Assembly: GCF_963678635.1 (NCBI RefSeq)
Contig: NC_087062.1
Coordinates: 9,408,670 to 9,472,669, forward strand
Reading direction: 5' to 3'
From: Symsagittifera roscoffensis
Taxonomy: Eukaryota; Xenacoelomorpha; Acoela; Convolutidae
Length of the DNA: 64,000 nt
Part shown: positions 20,576 to 33,341 of the stretch, in pieces
Layout: every line of letters starts with the position of its first letter
Position numbering within the stretch: the stretch's first letter is position 1
The notes under the pieces: model-generated
Told to the model about the DNA's origin: nothing
Database searches by the model: none
The model's input: only the letters and a program-made list of their open reading frames with translations
Program-made: the position numbers and the translations under genes

Positions 20576-22946
20576 TCAATCGCTGTCATCTAAAACAAAA
20601 CCAGGCGGCTCCGGCAGTTGCCTCGTTTGCATTGAGAACACTTTGAATTTTGATCCCATGTGTTGTGGACTGGTAATGGACTTGAATGCAGAGAGTATGT
20701 CTTGTGACTTCTCTGCACTGGGTGCAGTTCTCATAGCGTCCTCCAGTCTTTGGTGGATTCCCAGTTGCATCAGGAAGTCACCCTGATCAACCAGGCCATA
20801 CGTGTCCACGCTATGCTCACTGAAACAGAGAGAAAACTAACAGCATTTAAACCAAGTCTCTTTGTACTATAAACATAGCCAACGACAGTTGGAAAACAGT
20901 CAATGAACGTAAAGAAACAAAAATATATATTCATTGAAAAAACTTTAACTTTCGAACTTCTAACAAAAAATATATGGCCTTAACTCTCTTTCATTTTCTA
21001 GAACAATTTATGATTGACACTTTATGATAAAATAAATCCAATTTGGATCAATAGGCTATTAGAATTTAGGTAATAATTAGAATTTGGGTAATTTGGATCA
21101 ATAGCTAATTTGAATTTGAGAAAACTGAATCAATAGGTAAAATTTTTATTTCATTGGGAACTCCAATTTCGAAAATAGAAGTCGATTACGTTTTTCATGA
21201 TGTTTACACTACGTTCATCGACTCTTAGTAAGAACTGAAAACATTGGGCGAAAAGTTTCCACAATAATAAATCTTTCATTGTTTCTCCGACAGGGAGAAT
21301 CCGTGAATCTAAATTAGTATATTAGACTGTTTGCATGTATGAGACGTTCAAAACTAAACAGAGGAAGTCATTAAACAGACTTACTCGTTCGAAACAGTCA
21401 TTTGGTATTACTCACTTGTCAGTATTGAGTAGATGTTTGAAATAAGCAAAGTTCACGTCAGCTGTCAGATCGCATTCTCCAGGGTCCTCTAGAGGGTTCA
21501 CTTGTTTGTGCGACCGGAATGCTCTGAAGGTATCGGGCGAACTATTTAAGTCATCGTGACCGTAATCAACTATTAATGCAGTACCTTGCATATTGTTTAA
21601 CTTTTTTGCAATGTCCAACAGCATAATTCCAGACTCAAATGAGAGTTCCAGGTGACTCATTCCATGGAAAACTTCTGGCACAAGTGATAGCGAAGGTGTA
21701 ATGTTTGGCGAATGTCTGAACACAAAGTTGTCATTATCGTCTACGTCGACCAGAACTTCCAGCCATCTAGTTGTACTTTTTTTGAAGACGTGGATGGGAA
21801 CTGCATCGAAGAACTCGTTTGCAAACAGGAAAAAGGGACTCTTGATGTCACAATTCATTATGTTGTTGTACCAGTCTATGTTGAGGTTCTCCGGACTCTT
21901 CAGTACTGAACCAATGCGCTCCTAAAAATCAAATTGCACAACATAAGTGAGCTTCACTCAAAACGAACAAAGAAAAACATACCTGTTAATTTCCTTTCAA
22001 ATGGCTCTTACTCTCCACAACCCCCACCCCTAGATATAAATCCGAAACGGACACAATTATTTCTTCTTAATGCAATTCTAAGCGCCCATTTATTTGCTTC
22101 GTCTTCCCGTAAATGTAAATTTCTTTCATATTGATTGATGAGTACCCTTCTAGAAAAATTCATTTCTTAAGCAAAAAACTACAAGATTGTTATTTTAAGA
22201 AATAAATACATTTTAAAGTAAAGTAGTTCTGTAAAAATGATGGCGATTCGCTAACTTACATGCCTTTTGAATTCTCTTCAGCGCTTCGCTTATCTCGACT
22301 AGTTTGATTTGGATCTGACTGATTTTCACATCTGTCACTTTACAAAATGCATTGATCGCATCTGCACACATGAGACCCCTACCCGGTCCCAACTCCACAT
22401 ATGTGAGGGGCACCGGACAACCCATCAGTTCCCACTGTCTCGCTGCCCAGATGCCCAACATCTCCCCAAACAGAGACGAGATCTCGGGAGATGTGATGAA
22501 ATGGCCATGGCGACCTAAGGTCAAAATGACAAGTCTCAATTATTTTGACAGCTGCGCTATAAAATGTCAAAAATGGCATCGAAAACAGTAAGCAATATAA
22601 CTTTTGACTTACGGTTAAAGATTTAGATATGAGACTATCAATCAACAACATACGAGCGGTTAATTTTTTAAGAACAACCGCTTATTTTCTCCTAACCAAC
22701 TGTTGATCAAAATAAACCAAGTTTGGTCGAGAATTATTCTGATCAACCTAATTTGGTCGAGACTGAATTTATTTTAGATTGAATTGAAGACTCACCAAGA
22801 GGGTTGCGAGAGTAGAATCCCAATTGGGGCTGGTACAGACAGGTCTTCATGTACTCTGACACTGTGATTGGCCCATTGAACTTGATCTTCTGTAGAAAGT
22901 GGTTCTTAATGGAGTTCTGACTCCGTAGACATCTGCTCAAACGCAT
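20576..22946 (-). CDS. NDUFAF7: NDUFAF7 (MidA-type) complex I assembly arginine methyltransferase
   Basis: Four exons: 22946-22796, 22514-22260, 21905-21416 and 20819-20576, total 379 residues. The N-terminus (MRLSRCLRSQNSIKNHF) is basic and without acidic residues, as in a mitochondrial targeting peptide. Family landmarks follow: GPITVSEYM, HGHFITSPEISSLFGEMLGIW, the S-adenosylmethionine-binding VELGPGRG (near residue 88), ANEFFDAVPIHVF, ALIVDYGHDD, CDLTADVNFAYF, and a C-terminal MGSKFKVFSMQ. The protein symmetrically dimethylates an arginine of NDUFS2 in the mitochondrial matrix early in complex I assembly. The start at 22946 lies 6 nt after a CACCTTCAG acceptor. The exon 3 acceptor at 21906 is chosen because it keeps phase; a better-looking one 25 nt upstream would break the frame with the chosen donor. 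The terminal exon is repeated three more times downstream. Human is 441 residues, so this is a compact version. Confidence 0.9.
20872..21415. other. NDUFAF7 intron 3 outside the array
   Basis: This contains a copy of the AT-rich GAATCAATAGGTAAAATTTTTATT repeat family (about 20935-21215), with a short internal duplication of AATTTGGATCAATAG-type sequence. No exon. Confidence 0.55.
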
Positions 22947-22960
22947 TTCAATCTGAAGGT
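22947..22960 (-). promoter_or_regulatory. 3' splice acceptor 6 nt before the NDUFAF7 ATG
   Basis: The minus strand reads TTTTCACCTTCAG|ATTGAA-ATG. The peptide from this ATG already looks like a complete mitochondrial presequence, so no upstream coding exon is needed. Confidence 0.6.
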
Positions 22961-24311
22961 GAAAACCTTTTAGATAAGTCTTCAATTGAGGTTTGACAGT
23001 AGCGGGGAAAAACAAGCCAACTGTTTGTCTATGGCGCGAACTAGACTTATTTTAATACAGGGGCGACACCCTCGATTCAAAATAAAAGAAAACGCTGAAA
23101 GCAGAAAAACAAACAAGGTTTGTAAAACTGGTTCAAATTTAGTCCTGATACTTCATAACCTAACAAAATCAAAAAAATTATTAGAAAATAACCTAATGAA
23201 CGTAATTAAATAATCAATGAGGAAATGGTAAACTTTCTGAAACTAATAATTTCTCGGAGCTTTATAATATATAAAACAATTAACGCAGAGGCAAAGCGAA
23301 GCTTTTCAACACTTGCGATTCAACACAAATATAGCATGGCAAAATAACCGTCAAAAAAGACAAATTTTGAATAAAATTTTTTTTTTTTTGAAAAATACTG
23401 AAATAATTGTTCTCACGAACACTCGAAAACGTTTTTCAGTCCCTCAAAATTTCTACATAAAAACCTTTTTTTGTTCTTACAAACACTCGAAAACGTTTTT
23501 CAGTCCCTCAAAAACTCTACATAACAACCTGTTTTTGGTCGTAAAATGACTCGAAATGAGGACGCTAAGCCGATAATGTAAGCCTAACCTTTTAATTAAA
23601 ATAAAAAAGGAAAAAAAATCAAAAAAATGATATACTAAAATTGGAATTGGTGAATTGACAGGCAACAAAAATAAAATTCGAATAGAACGATAATTCAACA
23701 TGCAGACATGCTCAAAATTTGTCGGTTAGTTGACCAAAATACAGATGTGGAGATGACCACCAATTTGAGTTATCCAATGAACCAAGTTATTAACGGGCAA
23801 AAAAGTTAAAAACCCGGTTGCAACACCCCTGCTCATCGCAGGCGTAATTTTTATTATTCATATATTCAATTATTTCTTAATACAAACACCGCCAACCGAT
23901 AGTGAAAAAACTCAAGGAAACCGATAAGAAGACCGGCACTTTTTTCTCTAAGTTGTCCCATTTAAAGGAAACTGGATCAATAGGTAAGTTTTTTCATTCC
24001 AATGGAAATTTTCCAAGAGTTGTTTTCAAACTAGAGCAAGGATATCTGGTTGCTTAGCAAGTAGCACAATATTCCGACCATAAGAAAACTTTTCCATATT
24101 TATTTTTTCAAAATTGTGTTGTTTTGTGCGTCGTGTGACACAAGGATGAGACAAAACCTAGAAATTAGGGATATTCCACATTTAAATTAAAATAGGCAAA
24201 TCGAACAAAATTTCAGCAGCAAAAAAAAACGAAGACAAAAATCAACAAATTTTTCTATTTTTTTCCCCTACTTTTGCAGAATTTTTGTTTGAAATTTTGA
24301 ATATTTTCATT
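22961..24311. other. Intergenic repeat debris
   Basis: No gene was recognised. There is a SINE-tail copy at about 23284-23325. A direct repeat lies at about 23409-23520 (CACTCGAAAACGTTTTTCAGTCCCTCAAAA twice). A hairpin-bearing CCTGCTCATCGCAGG motif is at about 23826-23845, and a GGATCAATAGGTAAG repeat core is near 23970. Confidence 0.5.
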
Positions 24312-27300
24312 TTGAAGGTGCCGGTAAAAATTGTCGTGGAGCTAAAGTAAAGTTCATGGCCTATCCGTCTAAAAAAGGCCCTCTTGCTTGCTTTTCTTCT
24401 CGAAATTATACTAAAACAAAATAAATAACCGGTTTTTCTCGACACTGGAACTTTTTGAAAATTTTTAAATGTCGCTCGAATCAGGGCTGAAAGGGCTCTA
24501 ATATGATGTACCACTCCACCCATTACGATAATTTCTTATGGTAATTGCTTTTAATGGAAAAAAAGGCCTGCTCGCTCGAAAATAGACGAAAAATCAAAAA
24601 TTTCAAACCGGTTTTTCTCCACTGTGGGGAAATTTATTTGTAGTACCTGATTTTGCGTGGAAAAAAAAAAAAAACTACAACACGCCCGAATATGAAGTTC
24701 CTCCCAATTTCAATTGTCGGAGCAAAAATAAACTGAAACAGAAATCAAAAGTCAAACCGCGAAAAATCAAATTTGAGGGTGAACAAATTTTAAGATTGTT
24801 TCCTGACAAAAAATCACATCGTTCTTTTACACTTAAAAATAAAATATTATAAAATTCGAAAGGTTACAAAATCCTGCTATAGAACAAAATGACGCCTATA
24901 CGAAGCATTATATTGGCTGTTAAAAAGTTGGTCCTATAAATGACAAAATTTCAGCAGCAGCCAAGCCGACTTAGATTCAACATTGAAGTTCAGATAGCAA
25001 AATTTCTCTCTAAAAAGTCGATCCATAGACCAATATTGGACATCGAAGAAGTGTTACTCTAAACCAGCTGACTAAATATGTAATGTATATGTACGTTTAG
25101 GCAAAAATGGTCAAAAAGATGTCAAGATATCATTGCAAAGAAACTAAGTACAGCAATTGAATCAAATTAGCACAGAAAACAAATTACATAAAAATCCGGA
25201 GAACAATTGAATTTTTAGTTAGTATCGAAACAAAACTTACAAAGCCGACAAAGTTTGAGCAGACATACGTTCAGCCTACAAAAGATGTTTCCATAAAAAA
25301 ATTATAAAAAACTTTTAAAGATTTTTTAGTACCCACTAAAAGCACTTGCATAAAAAAAAATTTTTGCTCCAAACAATTCTCAAAAAGAGGCCACTATGCC
25401 GATATAATGTACGCCGAAACCTCTGGAGCCGAATAAAGAGAACAGAAAAAAACGATTTTTTGAAATCGTAGTTGGTTATTTTTTTACAACCAACATTAAA
25501 ACAATATTTCAAACAGAACGGGCATGTAAACCGCAGAGATACTGAAAAAGCGTCTATAAGTCATGAAAGTATTTCTGTATGTTTTCAAAAAACTTTTCGA
25601 AGATTTTTTTCTCCATTTCTTTGATGTCAAGAAGGCTCCAAAAGAAGAATCAAAAACTACCACTTCTGGAGTAAACAAAGTTTTTTCAGCTTGTTTGCAA
25701 CAGAGGTCCGGACTGGAATCGAACTCCAATGCTTTTTCGTCTCAAGCATGGGTGCAACAAATACGCCAATGGAGCAAATTGCTCCTTTAGTATACACCTT
25801 TAAGCAGAAATCATTTTATCAAAAAAACATAAGCTAAAAAGTATACATTCACAATCGAGTTGATAAAATTCCGAATTACAGAATTACTTCAATTATAGTA
25901 AAAACTATTTTCAATCTGAAAAAACCCCATGCTCTTTTTTCGGATTCGTTTTTTCTCTTAAAATATGCATGAAAAAGAACTGATCCGATAACAATTGGAA
26001 AGAAAAAACGAATCCTAAATTTTTCTTCAAGTTCATTTGAAAAATCAACACAGGCAAAGCGGAGTTTCGCATCTCATGCGATACCACAAAACAGCATTGC
26101 AAGCTAGCAGACAGGAAAGGAAAGGAGAACCACTAAGTCCTAAGAGAACGGAAAAAATTTCGAAAAAACCAGACTTCAAAAGGTTGTCTAGAATGATGTT
26201 GTATTTGCGGAAAACAAGTCCAGAAACACATAAAACGCCGTTGAATGAAAATTCAAAAACAATTGTCATGAAAAATGAACTATAAATTCTATTCGAGATA
26301 TTTAGCATTTTGTGCGATCTGGAGGAAAGCATAAAAATTATGGCTCCATCGAACGACCTAAATTTAGGCTAGTAAGTCGAGAAACTATAAGCCAAAATCA
26401 TTTAGGTCGAAAAACTTTTTAAGCGAAAGCAACAAAATTTACGATGTCAAGATTAGTAGAGTTACAAACTACAGGAGTAAATGAAAACAAAAGCAGCCAC
26501 AATGAAAACTGCGTACAGCAAAAAAATTCTAAGGTGTGGCAACTCAGCCAAAAAAACATAAGCAGACAGGCGCATTTGTTACCTCCAGACTAAGTGTGCC
26601 GGAGACGCTTAGAAATTTGAATTCATTATGAATCAAGATAACAAGTGATTCTGTTAAACAAGTTGTTAACCCGAAAAAAGTCTATATTCCGATTTGATAA
26701 CGCTTGCTAATCGCAAGCGTAATTACTACCGAATAAGGATTCGTTAGTTATATTTGAAATCTGAAGAAATTGTTAGTGACAGCACGTGAAAGTAACTGCA
26801 CCGATTCCTTAATTACTTAATTTATGTAAGAAAAATTCTTTAAGGAAAAAAACTGGTTCCCAATTAGAAGACACTTGCTCTTGCAGGTGCAATTAAGAAC
26901 ATTAGATGAAGGTTTAAAAATTTGTTAGTAAAACTAATTTTTAAGTTAAGTAAATATTTTTCATTAAAAAAAGCTACTCGCTTGAAATTTAGACTAAAAA
27001 TCAAAGGTTTCAAACCGGGTTTTATTAAATTTGAATGAAATTTTTTGCAAAAGCTTAAAATTGTCTGAATCATCAAATAAAGGGCTTATATGTGATATAT
27101 CTCTTGAATTAATCTGATAAAATTTTATGGTACCTGAGTTAGCGTTGAAAAATAGTAATAACATAGTTGAAATGATCCTCCCCACTCTGTTAGCGGAACA
27201 AAAATTTTTTGCTGACAATATTTTTTTGTTCTGGCCACTGCAAAAGATGACACTAGAAAATGTATTGATAAAGCGTCACCAGTTGAGATTCAAACACATA

Positions 27301-27930
27301 ACATCAAGTCAAACAAAACTAATTATTGTTTAATTCAGATAAAAAACATTCTAACGTTTTGGCGAAAATGAAAAATATGCAATACTTTTTAATTAATAGT
27401 TACTGGAATCAATGGAACAGATGTAATTTGAATAAAGAAACTTGTCTAGTAATTTGATTCATTACTGTAAAGCAATTATACTTAAGTTTTATACATATTT
27501 AAGTTTTGTTGTTCAACAAGGGCAAATCCTAACACAAGTTTACCGGTTGCTGTGCTGGTAGCACTGAAAATTCTGACCACATAAATAAAAAATATTTATA
27601 CTTTTTTGCGAAATGCGAAGCTTTTTGTACGTTCTGCTAGGAGCTGATCTAAACGAAACCCTGGAAAACAGGTACAATCGACAATGAGAGTAAACACAGT
27701 TGAAAAAACTAGTTGAACCAAAATTTTCGTGTCTCGATACAAGATAACTAGGGGCACAGCTAAAGCTGGATGCACAGGTTTGCTATTTTTGAATATGTTA
27801 CACTGATGCGGGATGCAATGGGTAATTTCAAAATTTGACTTCGCCCAAAAACTTTGTTGTTTCTGTAGTAATGTCGTTCGAATCACGACTGTAAGAGCTT
27901 TAATATCACTCAATTCTCTCCGATGATTAT
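24312..27930. repeat. Tandem duplication, copy A (about 3.6 kb)
   Basis: It begins at TTTTGAAGGTGCCGGTAAAAATTG and is followed head to tail by a second copy from about 27931. Equivalent sites are about 3570-3620 bp apart. Similarity is high throughout, with scattered substitutions. Copy A alone has about 120 bp near 24630-24780. It contains interspersed repeats (CAAACCGGTTTTTCTC families, a tRNA-like SINE segment near 25704-25790, a SINE tail at 26049-26085, and the ACGCTTGC hairpin at 26700-26720) but no recognisable gene. Confidence 0.9.
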
Positions 27931-30900
27931 TTTGAAGGTGCCGGTAAAAATTGTCGTGGAGCTAAAGTAAAGTTCATGGCCTATCCGTCTAAAAAAGGCC
28001 CTCTTGCTTGCTTTTCTCCTCGAAATTATCCTAAAACAAAAAAATAACCGGTTTTTCTCGACACTGAAACTTTTTGAAAATTTTTAAATGTCGCTCGAAT
28101 CAGGGCTGAAAGGGCTCTAATATGATGTACCACTCCACCCATTACGATAATTTCTTATGGTAATTGCTTTTGATGGAAAACAAGGCTTGCTCGCTCGCTT
28201 TACTCGCTCGAAAATAGACGAAAAATCAAAAATTTCAAACCGGTTTTACTCCACTTTTTAAGATTGTTTCCTGACAAATTTTGAGATTGTTTCCTGACAA
28301 AAAATCACATCGTTCTTTTACACTTAAAATTAAAATATTATAAAATTCGAAAAGTTACAAAATCCTGCTATAGAACAAAAAGAAGCCTATACGAAGCATT
28401 ATATTGGTTGTTAAAAAGTTGATCCTATAAATGACAAAATTTCAGCAGCAGCCAGGATCACGAAACGGCCGATAGTTACAACAAAAATTGGAACCTCATT
28501 TCACACACATAGGCGAACTCGTAGATTTATTGCTTGAGCCGACTTAGATTCAACATTGAAGTTCAGATAGCAAAATTTCTCTCTAAAGAGTCGATCCATA
28601 GACCAATATTGGACATCGAAGAAGTGTTACTCAACCAGCTGACTAAATATGTAATGTAGATGTACGTTTAGGCAAAAAATGGTCAAAAAGATGTCAAGAT
28701 ATCATTGCAAAGAAACTAAGCACAGCAATTGAATCAAATTAGCACAGAAAACAAATTACATAAAAATCCGGAGAACAATTGAATTTTTAGTTAGTATCGA
28801 AACAAAACTTACAAAGCCGACAATTTTTGAGCAGACATACGTTGAGCCTACAAAAGATGTTTCCATAAAAAAATTATAAAAAACTTTTAAAGATTTTTAT
28901 GTACCCACTGAAAGCACTTGAATAAAAACAAATTTTGCTCCAAACAATTCTCAAAAAGAGGCCACTATGCCGATATAATGTACGCCGAAACCTCTGGAGC
29001 CGAATAAAGAGAACAGAAAAAAAACGATATTTTGAAATCGTAGTTGGTTATTTTTACAACCAACATTAAAAGCATATTTCAAACAGAACGGGCATTTAAA
29101 CCGCAGACAAACTGAAAAAGCGTCTATAAGTCATCAAAGTATTTCTGTATGTTTTTAAAAAACTTTTCGAAGATTTTTTTCTCCATTTCTTTGATGTCAA
29201 GAAGGCTCCAAAAGAAGAATCAAAAACTACCACTTCTGGGGTAAACTAAGTTTTTTGAGCTTGTTTGCAACAGAGGTCCGGACTGGAATCGAACTCCAAT
29301 GCTTTTTCGTCTCAAGCATGGGTGTAACAAATACGCCAATGGAGCAAATTGCTCCTTTAGTATACACTTTTAAACAGAAATCATTTTATCAAAAAAACAT
29401 AAGCTAAAAAGTTTACATTCACAATCGAGTTGATAAAATTCCGAATTACAGAATTACTTCAATTATAGTGAAAACTATTTTCAATCTGAAAAAACCCCAT
29501 GCTCTTTTTTCGGGTTCGTTTTTTCTCCTAAAATATGCATGAAAAAGAATTGAGCCGATAACAATTAGAAAGAAAAAACAAATCTTAAATTTTTCTTCAA
29601 GTTAATTTGAAAAATCAACACAGGCAAAGCGGAGCTTCGCATCTCATGCAATACCACAAAACAGCATTGCAAGCTAGCAGACAGGAAAGGAAAGGAGAAC
29701 CACTAAGTCCTAAGAGAACGGAAAAAATTTCGAAAAAACCAGACTTCAAAAGGTTGTCTAGAATGATGTTGTACTTGCGGAAAACAAGCCCAGAAACACA
29801 TAAAACGCCGTTGAATGAAAATTCAAAAACAATTGTTGTCATGAAAAATGAACTATAAATTCTATTCGAGATATTTAGCATTTTGTGCGATCTGGAGGAA
29901 AGCATAAAAATTATGGCTCCATCGAACGACCCAAATTAAGGCTAGTAAGTCGAGAAACTATAAGCCAAAATCATTTAGGCCGAAAAACTTTTTAAGCGAA
30001 AACAACAAAATTTACGATGTCAAGATTAGTAGAGTTACAAACTACAGGAGTAAATGAAAACAAAAGCAGCCACAATGAAAACTGCGTACAGCAAAAAAAT
30101 TCTAAGGTGTGGCAACTCAGCCAACAAAACATAAGCAGACAGGCGCATTTGTTACCTCCAGATTAAGTGTGCCGGAGACGTTTAGAAATTTGAAATCATT
30201 ATGAATCAATAAACAAGTGATTCTGTTAAGCAAGTTGTTAACCCGAAAAAAGTCTATATTCCGATTTGATAACGCTTGCTAATCGCAAGCGTAATTACTA
30301 CTGAATAAGGATTCGTTAGTTATATTTGAATTCTGAAGAAATTGTTAGTGACAGCACGTGTAAGTAACTGCACCGATTCCTTAATTACTTAATTTATGTA
30401 AGAAAATCTTTAAGGAAAAAAAATTGGTTCCAAATTAGAAGACACTTGCTCTTGCAGGTGTAATTAAGAACATTAGATGAAGGTTTAAAAATTTGTTAGT
30501 AAAACTAATTTTTAAGTTAAGTAAATATTTTTCATTAAAAAAAGCTACTCGCTTGAAATTTAGACTAAAAATCAAAGGTTTCAAACCGGGTTTTATTAAT
30601 GTTAAATGAAATTTTTTGCAAAAACTTACAAAATTGTTTGAATCATCAAATAAAGGGCTTATATGTGATATATCTCTCGAATTAATCTGATAAAATTTTA
30701 TGGTACCTGAGTTAGCGTTGAAAAATAGTAATAACATAGTTGACAATGCTCCTCCCCACTCTCAGTTAGCGGAACAAAATTTTTTTGCTGACAATATTTT
30801 TTTGTTCTGGCCACTGCAAAAGATGACACTAGAAAATGTATTGATAAAGCGTCACCAGTTGAGATTCAAACACATAACATCAAGTCAAACAAAACTAATT

Positions 30901-31512
30901 ATTGCTGAATTCAGATAAAAAAACATTTTAAGGTTTTGGCAAAAATGAAAAATATGCAATACTTTTTAATTAATAAATGCTGGAATCAAAGAAACAGATG
31001 TAATTTGAATAAAGAAACTTGTATAGTAATTTGATTCATTACTGTAAAGCAATTATACTTAAGTTTTATACATATTTAAGTTTTGTTGTTCAACAAGGGC
31101 AAATCCTAACACAAATTTACCGGTTGCTGTGCTGGTAGCACTGAAAATTCTGACCACATAAATAAAAAAATATATACTTTTTTGCGAAATGCGAAGCTTT
31201 TTGCACGTTCTGCTAGGAGCTGATCTAAACGAAACCCTGGAAAACAGGTACAATCGACAATGAGAGTAAACACAGTTGAAAAAACTAGTTGAACCAAAAT
31301 TTTCGTGTCTCGATACAAGATAACTAGGGGCACAGCTAAAGCTGGATGCACAGGTTTGCTATTTTTGTATATGTTACACTGATGCGGGATGCAATGGGTA
31401 ATTTCAAAATTTGACTTCGCCCAAAACCTTTGTTGTTTCTCTAGTAATGTCGTTCGAATCACGACTGTAAGAGCTTTAATATGATATATCACTCAATTCT
31501 CTCCGATGATTA
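27931..31512. repeat. Tandem duplication, copy B (about 3.6 kb)
   Basis: Second copy of the unit at 24312-27930. It carries about 83 bp (about 28455-28538) not found in copy A and lacks the 24630-24780 segment. The tRNA-like segment (near 29280), SINE tail (29619-29650) and hairpin (30272-30292) recur at matching positions. Confidence 0.9.
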
Positions 31513-33341
31513 TTTGTGGTAGCTGATTTTGCAAGGAAAACAAAAAAAACTCAAACACGCCAGAATACAAAGTTCCTCCCTATTTTTCAAATGGTCAGAC
31601 CAAAAAGTATATAATCTGCTCTGAATCGAACTCTTGACCTTTGGAACCATGAACAGGTAATATGCGTCAAAACCAGGTGGAAAGCTGATCCAAACAAACT
31701 AATGTTTTCGAATAAACAACAATCAGTTTCTGTTGTTTCAAAAACTCAGACTTAATTAATTCACGAGACAGGAATTAATCAAAAACACTTTCAATTACAA
31801 TAAAAATTTCTTGAAGCACAAGAAAGTCCTAGATATGACAACCAAGTCGACAAACTTCAGATGAATTTTTTTTGAAGAATATTTCCCGTACGAAAAAAAA
31901 GTATGCCATGACAACACTAAAATTGCAACCAATTATCGCCAGTAAACAAATTATCAAATACATAACTTGCTGTACAACAAATAATGTACTTTATTAACTA
32001 TCAAGTCGATTTTTCGGTGTACCTTTTTGCGCATAACATTTTAAAATCATTGGCAGTTCACAACAGAAAGCCATAGACAGACTTTTGTCTTATCAAGTAT
32101 AGGTGTTACCACAGCGCCAACTGAGTAAAAAATCTTCGACTTTAAACTTATAAATGAAGGAAGTAAACACGTGTAACGTTTTCATGTGCAAATTCTGTGA
32201 GCAAAGTTCTTTACGGAAAAAAGCCTAGAACGCGGTTAATCGCAAGGGTAAAAAGAAATTCAATTCAAAGAAAAATCCGAAATACAACGATTGAAACATG
32301 TGCTATCATACAGGTCACTGAACTCAAAAATACCAACAATTTTTTTAAAACGTTGAAAGAAAAACTATCACTTGAAATTTTTGATTACCACTTTGCTAAT
32401 TAAATTACCACAGTGATAACATTGGATCAAAAGATAAAATTTTTCTTTTACTGGGAAAAATCTATTAATTAAAAACCACTTTCGAAAATCGAATTCAATC
32501 ACATCTTTTTGCGCCATTTCCACTTTGCTGATTGGATAGTGTAGTTTGCCTCCCTTTCAGCAAATGATTTTGAATTGCACTTCAGAAGTCAGAAAAATCA
32601 GAAGTCAAATAGTTACAAATCAAATTTGACAAACTAAACTACCTAAAACCACACTTCGATAAGTGAGCTTAAATTTCGATCATTAATACTGAAAGAGTTA
32701 CTATAACCTTATTTAGCATAAAACATAGATTCTTCCGAAGTTCTTTCAGGCGAAATAACGTTTTTCTCCAATCAACTTAAGTATACAGAGCGAAAAGTTC
32801 AAAACGTTTTTTCTTTATATGGGGTATTTTTTTTTAAATTTTGATTCAATTTAAGCCACGACTGAAAGAGCTATTATTTGATAAACAGACAGACCCGCCA
32901 CAATGGAGTACTTGAATTTGCGTCGAATGAAACTGTATGTAATCTAACGGTTAAGATTTGGAGCAACGATAAGAAAATTCTCAACACAGTTTAGGTGAAA
33001 CGGAAGTATCTCTGTCAGGAAAGATGAAAAAATTCACAGAAATTCTGAACTTTAGAACCATCTTTTGTGTACAATGCATTCAATTAATTTTCTATTTCAT
33101 TCTATAGCTATTAAAAACGATACAGCACATTATAACGATTAACTTCGCAATAAAACAACAGCTGTCGCTGCAATTAATGCAGAAACAAAATTAGGCTTAA
33201 CTTAAACATCGATTTGGTTATAAACTAGCTAGCATAATTGATTTCAAAGATCTGAGGAAGAGGAACACCATTTTTATCTGATATCCACTCATTTAGTATC
33301 CCAAACCCATTAAAGTTGACTGTCTTCTAGGTAAACTCGTC
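31513..33341. other. Intergenic repeats downstream of YKT6
   Basis: This contains a copy of the GGATCAAAAGATAAAATTTTT repeat family at about 32410-32640 and a decayed copy of the CACGACTGAAAGAGCT repeat at about 32790-32945. No gene was recognised. Confidence 0.5.

Larger units (their letters stand above)
14726..20871. repeat. Tandem array carrying four copies of the NDUFAF7 terminal exon
   Basis: Three units repeat at 1640-1642 bp (for example the exon ends at 15054, 16694 and 18336). A fourth exon copy starts 2240 bp further on, because its unit carries about 600 extra bases (about 19569-20165). Copies are almost identical. Differences are mainly A-run lengths plus rare substitutions (GCCTG/ACCTG near 16071/17701, CGGTAAC/CCGTAAC near 20302). 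The leftmost unit lacks about 1 kb that the others have. Each full unit also holds a tRNA-like SINE piece (GATTCGAACCTC at 16241, with equivalents). The array is recent or subject to conversion, or inflated by assembly. Confidence 0.93.

Noticed and set aside
25704-25800. Possible tRNA gene (and its duplicate near 29280)
   Set aside because: Only the B-box half resembles a tRNA; stems are broken.
27596-31492. A 105-128 codon minus-strand frame preserved in both copies of the 3.6-kb duplication (27913-27596 and 31492-31106)
   Set aside because: The copies are too similar for openness to mean selection, and part of the frame lies in a dispersed repeat also found near 13.2 kb.
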